A DNA stretch of 10,495 nt from contig JAKALI010000084.1 of the NCBI GenBank assembly GCA_021813195.1, forward strand, positions 1 through 10,495, written 5' to 3'. Source of the DNA: Pseudomonadota bacterium. Lineage in GTDB: Bacteria; Pseudomonadota; Alphaproteobacteria; Rhizobiales; Hyphomicrobiaceae. Shown in pieces: positions 7,746 to 10,495 of the stretch. The position numbers and the translations under genes were made by a program. The notes beneath the pieces were generated by a model, which made no database searches, had not been told where the DNA came from, and saw only the letters and a program-made list of their open reading frames with translations. Numbering within the stretch: the stretch's first letter is position 1; each line of letters opens with the position of its first letter.

Positions 7746-8003
7746 TTAGCGCTTTTTCTGCGTGAGAGCCGACGCAGCCGCCGCCTTGGCTTCCTTGCTC
7801 GCCGTCTTGCTCTTCAGAACCTTGGCAGCATTTGAGGCAACCTTGGCGCTGGTCTTTTCGTCGCTGCCCTTTTGGGTGAGAGCAGAAGCTGCAACAGCCT
7901 TTTCTTCTTTGGATGCCGTCTTGCTCTTGAGAACTTTGGCAGCGGCCGACGCGACCTTGCTGCCCGTGCTACCCGTCTTTGCTGCCTTCGCCGCCTTAGC
8001 CAT
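7746..8003 (-). CDS. small Lys/Ala-rich protein with two 30-residue tandem repeats
   Basis: The 85-residue protein is strongly basic and built from Lys, Ala, Ser and Thr. After MAKAAKAAKTGSTGS it contains two copies of a 30-residue unit (residues 16-45 and 54-83). Each copy includes AAKVLKSKTASKE and ends in AASALTQK. The copies match at 27 of 30 positions, with period 38 residues, and a KKR tail follows. Similar short repeat proteins with an ASALSQ-like ending occur in alphaproteobacteria as uncharacterised proteins. The composition suggests a helical, perhaps nucleic-acid-binding or histone-like role, but that is inference. The start is well defined: the ATG at 8003 has an AAGGAG Shine-Dalgarno at 8011-8016, 7 nt upstream, which rules out the longer in-frame ATG at 8045. 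The gene stands alone, divergent from dapD across a 338-bp region. Confidence 0.85.
   Translation of the reverse strand: MAKAAKAAKTGSTGSKVASAAAKVLKSKTASKEEKAVAASALTQKGSDEKTSAKVASNAAKVLKSKTASKEAKAAAASALTQKKR
7755..7844 (-). repeat. second copy of the 90-bp coding repeat
   Basis: This encodes residues 54-83 of the small basic protein. Against the first copy (7869-7958), counting by eye gives about 23 base differences in 90, yet only 3 amino-acid changes. The duplication is therefore old and the peptide has been kept under selection. Confidence 0.85.
7869..7958 (-). repeat. first copy of the 90-bp coding repeat
   Basis: This encodes residues 16-45 of the small basic protein. It is separated from the second copy by a 24-bp linker encoding GSDEKTSA. 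Confidence 0.85.
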
Positions 8004-8199
8004 GTCAGTTCTCCTTAGTCCGTCCATTCGGACATCTCGATGCATGCAGACGATTGCGAGATTCGCATCGCAAGCAAAAGGAGGGTTGTGAGGGTGATCA
8101 ACCGTCTTGGTGCTTATCGTTGGGAATTCGGTTGAAGTGTGGCGAGGCCGCTACAGGGCATCGTGCGACGGTTCCCGCGCGACCTCATGCACCCTCGGG

Positions 8200-8228
8200 T
8201 TGACACCTGCGGACCAACCACCGATGAA
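8200..8228 (+). promoter_or_regulatory. candidate sigma70 promoter for dapD
   Basis: A consensus -35 hexamer TTGACA (8200-8205) is followed after 17 nt by GATGAA (8223-8228), a moderate -10 match (3 of 6 to TATAAT). It would give a leader of about 105 nt before the dapD ATG. A 6-bp inverted repeat has its left arm in the spacer and its right arm just past the expected start site, where a repressor could act. Confidence 0.35.
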
Positions 8229-8245
8229 CACCGCCCAAGGTTGGA

Positions 8246-8262
8246 GGGGCATCTCCCGCCCC
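8246..8262 (+). promoter_or_regulatory. leader hairpin 1 upstream of dapD
   Basis: GGGGC (8246-8250) pairs with GCCCC (8258-8262) across a 7-nt loop, forming a short, very GC-rich stem in the presumed dapD leader. No T-run follows, so it is not a classical terminator. Confidence 0.3.
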
Positions 8263-8275
8263 AATCCGAATAATC

Positions 8276-8300
8276 TGGGCTGTGCATTGGACACAGCCTA
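8276..8300 (+). promoter_or_regulatory. leader hairpin 2 upstream of dapD
   Basis: GGCTGTG (8278-8284) and CACAGCC (8292-8298) form a perfect 7-bp stem around a 7-nt loop (CATTGGA). It can be extended outward by one G-U and one U-A pair. It lies about 42 nt before the dapD ATG. There is no poly-T tract after it. It could be a leader structure or, as an inverted repeat in DNA, a protein-binding site. Confidence 0.4.
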
Positions 8301-8341
8301 ATCCCACCGAGCGCACGGCCGCCAGCCAATCCGAGGACACC

Positions 8342-9187
8342 ATGAGCACCACGACGAGTTTGCAGACCACCATCGATGCCGCCTGGGAAGAGCGCGATAC
8401 CATCAACACGTCAACGGTGGGCCCGCTACGTGAGGCCGTCGAGGTCGCGCTCGATCTGCTCGATCGTGGCGAAGCTCGCGTCGCCGAAAAGATCGATGGC
8501 GCGTGGGTCGTCCATCAGTGGCTGAAGAAGGCCGTGCTCCTTTCCTTCCGGCTTAACGATATGGGTCTCATATCGGGTGGACCGGCTGGCTCGTTCTACT
8601 GGGACAAAGTCGCGCCGAAGTTCCAAGGCTGGACCGAAGCGGACTTTCGCAAGGCCGGCGTGCGGGTTCTTCCCGGCGCGGTCGTGCGCCGCTCAGCCTA
8701 TATTGCCCCTGGCGCAGTGCTCTTGCCCTCGTTCGTCAACCTGGGCGCTCGGGTCGGTTCGGGCACGATGGTCGACACCTGGGCAACCGTGGGATCTTGC
8801 GCTCAAATCGGCGCTAACTGTCATATCTCAGGCGGCGCCGGAATCGGCGGCGTCTTGGAGCCCCTCCAGGCTGGCCCGGTGATCATCGAAGACAACTGCT
8901 TCATTGGCGCGCGCGCGGAAGTGGCCGAGGGCGTGCAGATTGGGGAAGGGTCCGTACTGTCGATGGGCGTTTATCTGGGCGCCTCGACCACGATCATCGA
9001 CCGCTCGACGGGCGAGAAGTTTTTCGGTCGCGTCCCCCCCTACTCCGTCGTCGTCTCCGGAACCATGCCCGGCAAGCCGCTCCCCAATGGTGAGCCTGGC
9101 CCCGGACTTTACTGCGCCGTCATCGTCAAGCGCGTGGACGAGAAAACCCGCTCCAAGACCAGCATTAACGAGTTGTTGAGGGATTGA
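8342..9187 (+). CDS. dapD: 2,3,4,5-tetrahydropyridine-2,6-dicarboxylate N-succinyltransferase
   Basis: DapD transfers a succinyl group from succinyl-CoA to tetrahydrodipicolinate in the succinylase branch of meso-diaminopimelate and lysine synthesis, as a cytoplasmic trimer. The 281-residue length is typical. The N-terminal helical domain (about residues 1-100) includes [12 protein letters not shown] left-handed beta-helix of hexapeptide repeats follows at about 105-240, with [20 protein letters not shown], the family-typical [34 protein letters not shown] and [20 protein letters not shown]. The C-terminal part contains [22 protein letters not shown] chose the ATG at 8342 because GAGG (8333-8336) sits 5 nt upstream; the open frame begins 20 codons earlier at an ATG without ribosome site. 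It is followed on the same strand by a small gene and dapE, the latter acting two steps later. Confidence 0.97.
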   Translation: MSTTTSLQTTIDAAWEERDTINTSTVGPLREAVEVALDLLDRGEARVAEKIDGAWVVHQWLKKAVLLSFRLNDMGLISGGPAGSFYWDKVAPKFQGWTEADFRKAGVRVLPGAVVRRSAYIAPGAVLLPSFVNLGARVGSGTMVDTWATVGSCAQIGANCHISGGAGIGGVLEPLQAGPVIIEDNCFIGARAEVAEGVQIGEGSVLSMGVYLGASTTIIDRSTGEKFFGRVPPYSVVVSGTMPGKPLPNGEPGPGLYCAVIVKRVDEKTRSKTSINELLRD

Positions 9188-9263
9188 TGCGAAGGAAGAA
9201 AGATTGCCGATTTGATCCGTCGGCTGCATTGGAGCAAACCGAAACGCCCAGAGGGCCGGACCC

Positions 9264-9584
9264 GTGGGACTGTTGAAATCGCTTCTTGGTAAAGACGGTC
9301 CTGCCGGTGCGGAGGCTGGCACATTCGCCGTGCTGGACGATCTCGATCCGTTGCCGTCGCCGTATGCCTCGGCCGAAGCCGCGATCGACGCCGCCGTGCG
9401 CGCGCGCTCAGCCGGCACCCCTTTGATGGCCCCCCTCCAGGACAATCGGCGAGATCTGAGCGTCTCCGACCGGCGGTCGCCCGGCGGCAATCTCGGAGAG
9501 AGCCTTTTTCCGGATCGCCGCTCCGGACCATCGGATCGTCGAACCGCACCGCAGGGGTTCGGCAAGCGTGGTTTGCCCAAGTAG
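9264..9584 (+). CDS. small unrecognised protein with repeated DRR motifs, between dapD and dapE
   Basis: This 106-residue reading frame starts with GTG at 9264; GAGGG (9251-9255) lies 8 nt upstream, which supports both the gene and the start. I do not recognise a family. The N-terminus MGLLKSLLGK could form an amphipathic helix. The middle (about residues 21-50) is acidic then alanine-rich, including AVLDDLDPL. The C-terminal half is Gly/Pro/Arg-rich, likely disordered, and carries four Arg-Arg pairs next to acidic or polar residues: NRRD (61-64), SDRRS (68-72), DRRS (84-87) and DRRT (91-94). No signal peptide or membrane span is present. It sits 76 nt after dapD and 166 nt before dapE, so co-expression with lysine synthesis genes is likely. 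A long antisense frame covers it, but the good ribosome site and position favour the plus strand. Confidence 0.7.
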   Translation: MGLLKSLLGKDGPAGAEAGTFAVLDDLDPLPSPYASAEAAIDAAVRARSAGTPLMAPLQDNRRDLSVSDRRSPGGNLGESLFPDRRSGPSDRRTAPQGFGKRGLPK

Positions 9585-9750
9585 CTCTGGCTGCAGTCTT
9601 GCCGGGCCGATCCTGTCGGGTTTCTTGCCGCCACACGCCGCCGCTTTGCAACCCTCGCCATAAGCCGCTATGGCTTGCTCAGCTCACCGTCGGTATTGAT
9701 GCAATCAAGCGACCGAGCCATGTCCAGCGCGATTTCTCGATTAGGTCCGC
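9585..9750 (+). other. gap between the small DRR gene and dapE
   Basis: These 166 bases hold no convincing ORF. A frame from 9599 overlaps the dapE start, begins with TTG and lacks a ribosome site. A short inverted repeat AAGCC-GCTAT-GGCTT lies at 9662-9676, with no T-run after it. No clear promoter pair for dapE was found. Confidence 0.4.
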
Positions 9751-10495
9751 ATGTCGTCTTTCACCGATCCCGTTGAAGTCACGCGCGCGCTTGTGCGTTG
9801 CCCAAGCGTGACGCCTCAGGACGCCGGCGCGCTAGACGTAATGGAAAGCCTATTGAAGCCCTTAGGCTTCTCCTGCCATCGACTCGTCTTTTCCGCGGAC
9901 AATACGCCCGATATCGACAACTTGTATGCACGGTTGGGCTCGGGCGCTCCGCACCTTTGTTTTGCAGGTCACACTGATGTCGTGCCGCCTGGAGATGTCG
10001 CGCGGTGGTCTGTAAATCCGTTTTCGGCCGAGATCCGTGATGGGATACTGATCGGCCGCGGCGCGGCTGACATGAAGGGCGCGATCGGTTGCTTTGTTGC
10101 GGCCCTGCATCGCCATGTTGCTGTGCAGGGTGGAACTTTGGCGCGCGGGTCCGTTTCCCTGCTCATGACCGGCGACGAAGAGGGGCCGGCTATCAACGGG
10201 ACCATAAAGGTCCTCGATTGGTTGAAGCGACGCGGTGAAACCATCGATGCGTGCCTGGTGGGCGAACCCTCGAACCCAAGAGAACTCGGCGACGAAATCA
10301 AAATCGGGCGGCGGGGCTCGTTGACCGGCGTCATCGAAGTGGAAGGACGCCAAGGCCACTCCGCTTATCCCCAGCGCGCGGACAACCCGATCCCAAAACT
10401 CTGCCGTTTCATCGACCGCCTGGCGGGCCAGCGGATCGACGAGGGCACCGCTCATTTCGAACCCTCGAATTGTCAGGTCACGATCATTTCGGTGC
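9751..10495 (+). CDS. dapE: succinyl-diaminopimelate desuccinylase, 5' part (cut by window end)
   Basis: DapE is a dinuclear zinc hydrolase that removes succinate from N-succinyl-LL-diaminopimelate. The first 248 residues are present and the frame is open at the window edge; the full protein should be about 375-390 residues. Visible M20-family metal and catalytic sites are [10 protein letters not shown] with His74 (zinc) and Asp76, GRGAADMKG with bridging Asp107, TGDEEG with catalytic Glu143 and zinc Glu144, and GEPS with zinc Glu172. The lid or dimerisation domain begins near residue 185 ([11 protein letters not shown], then GRQGHSAYP with its conserved His). The last zinc histidine lies beyond the window. 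The ATG at 9751 is the first start after an in-frame TAG at 9742-9744; the Shine-Dalgarno is weak (AGG 5 nt upstream). Grouping with dapD supports the call. Confidence 0.95.
   Translation, partial: MSSFTDPVEVTRALVRCPSVTPQDAGALDVMESLLKPLGFSCHRLVFSADNTPDIDNLYARLGSGAPHLCFAGHTDVVPPGDVARWSVNPFSAEIRDGILIGRGAADMKGAIGCFVAALHRHVAVQGGTLARGSVSLLMTGDEEGPAINGTIKVLDWLKRRGETIDACLVGEPSNPRELGDEIKIGRRGSLTGVIEVEGRQGHSAYPQRADNPIPKLCRFIDRLAGQRIDEGTAHFEPSNCQVTIISV

Larger units (their letters stand above)
8004..8341. promoter_or_regulatory. 338-bp divergent intergenic region, small repeat gene / dapD
   Basis: No ORF in this interval looks real. It must contain the promoters of both flanking genes. On the minus side are a strong Shine-Dalgarno (8011-8016) and a short hairpin in the expected 5' leader: GTCCG (8018-8022) with CGGAC (8029-8033). 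Further up is a perfect 6-bp inverted repeat TTGCGA/TCGCAA (8054-8059 and 8068-8073), spaced 8 nt, that could be an operator. On the plus side are a candidate -35 TTGACA (8200-8205), an inverted repeat CCAACC/GGTTGG (8214-8219 and 8239-8244), and two hairpins before dapD listed separately. The individual elements are visible; their function is not proven. Confidence 0.5.

Noticed and set aside
7726..7757. Possible Rho-independent terminator between the convergent genes (AGAGCGC paired with GCGCTTT, then T residues)
   Set aside because: The loop is about 16 nt, the stem includes a G-U pair, and most of the T-run is consumed in pairing and lies inside the repeat-protein coding end; too weak to call.
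8276..8300. The dapD leader hairpin as a transcription terminator of an attenuator
   Set aside because: No T-run follows the stem, so intrinsic termination is unlikely; kept only as a candidate leader structure.
8828..9661. 277-codon minus-strand ORF antisense to dapD and the small DRR gene
   Set aside because: Half of it is the shadow of dapD, whose identity is certain. The product is low-complexity with no family motif, typical of high-GC antisense frames.
9599..9811. 70-codon ORF bridging the gap before dapE
   Set aside because: TTG start, no ribosome site, overlaps the firm dapE start in another frame, and no recognisable product.
9862..10455. 197-codon minus-strand ORF antisense to dapE
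   Set aside because: dapE shows all expected zinc and catalytic motifs in the plus frame; the antisense frame has none.

Overview
This window is chromosomal core-genome DNA from a high-GC alphaproteobacterium, probably of the Hyphomicrobiales (Rhizobiales) type. The evidence is the heme block hemC-hemD-mic60-hemY, which carries a mitofilin/Mic60-type gene between hemD and hemY and lies divergent to tsaD, together with strong third-position GC and a succinylase-branch lysine/diaminopimelate locus. Assignment below order level is not possible from this sequence alone. I see no insertion sequence, CRISPR array, tRNA or rRNA.

Layout. (a) Positions 222-5709, minus strand: a tetrapyrrole/envelope operon transcribed right to left. 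hemC (porphobilinogen deaminase) is followed 6 nt later by hemD (uroporphyrinogen-III synthase). A gap of about 146 nt precedes a Mic60/mitofilin-family inner-membrane protein, whose stop overlaps the start of hemY by 4 nt (ATGA). Left of hemY, at 1-221, one minus frame stays open to the window edge and holds a short FtsZ-tail-like motif; it is not a confident gene. (b) Positions 5710-5840: the divergent hemC/tsaD control region. (c) Positions 5841-7715, plus strand: tsaD (tRNA t6A synthesis), then a protein resembling the DUF6869 family with an N-terminal cysteine cluster. (d) Positions 7746-8003, minus strand: a small Lys/Ala-rich protein made of two near-identical 30-residue repeats, convergent with the preceding gene. 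(e) Positions 8004-8341: a 338-bp divergent intergenic region with several inverted repeats and a candidate dapD promoter and leader. (f) Positions 8342-10495, plus strand: dapD, a small unrecognised gene with repeated Asp-Arg-Arg motifs, and the 5' part of dapE, cut by the window edge.

How the genes work together. HemC and HemD carry out consecutive steps from porphobilinogen to uroporphyrinogen III. HemY and the Mic60-like protein are membrane-anchored partners of that locus rather than enzymes of known reaction. DapD and DapE act in the acyl-blocked branch to meso-diaminopimelate and lysine, supplying cell wall and protein synthesis. TsaD makes a universal tRNA modification.

Novelty. No spectacular unknown system is evident. 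The items most worth a second look are the tandem-repeat basic protein, the small DRR-motif protein inside the dapD-dapE interval, the structured dapD leader, and the cysteine-cluster DUF6869-like protein next to tsaD.
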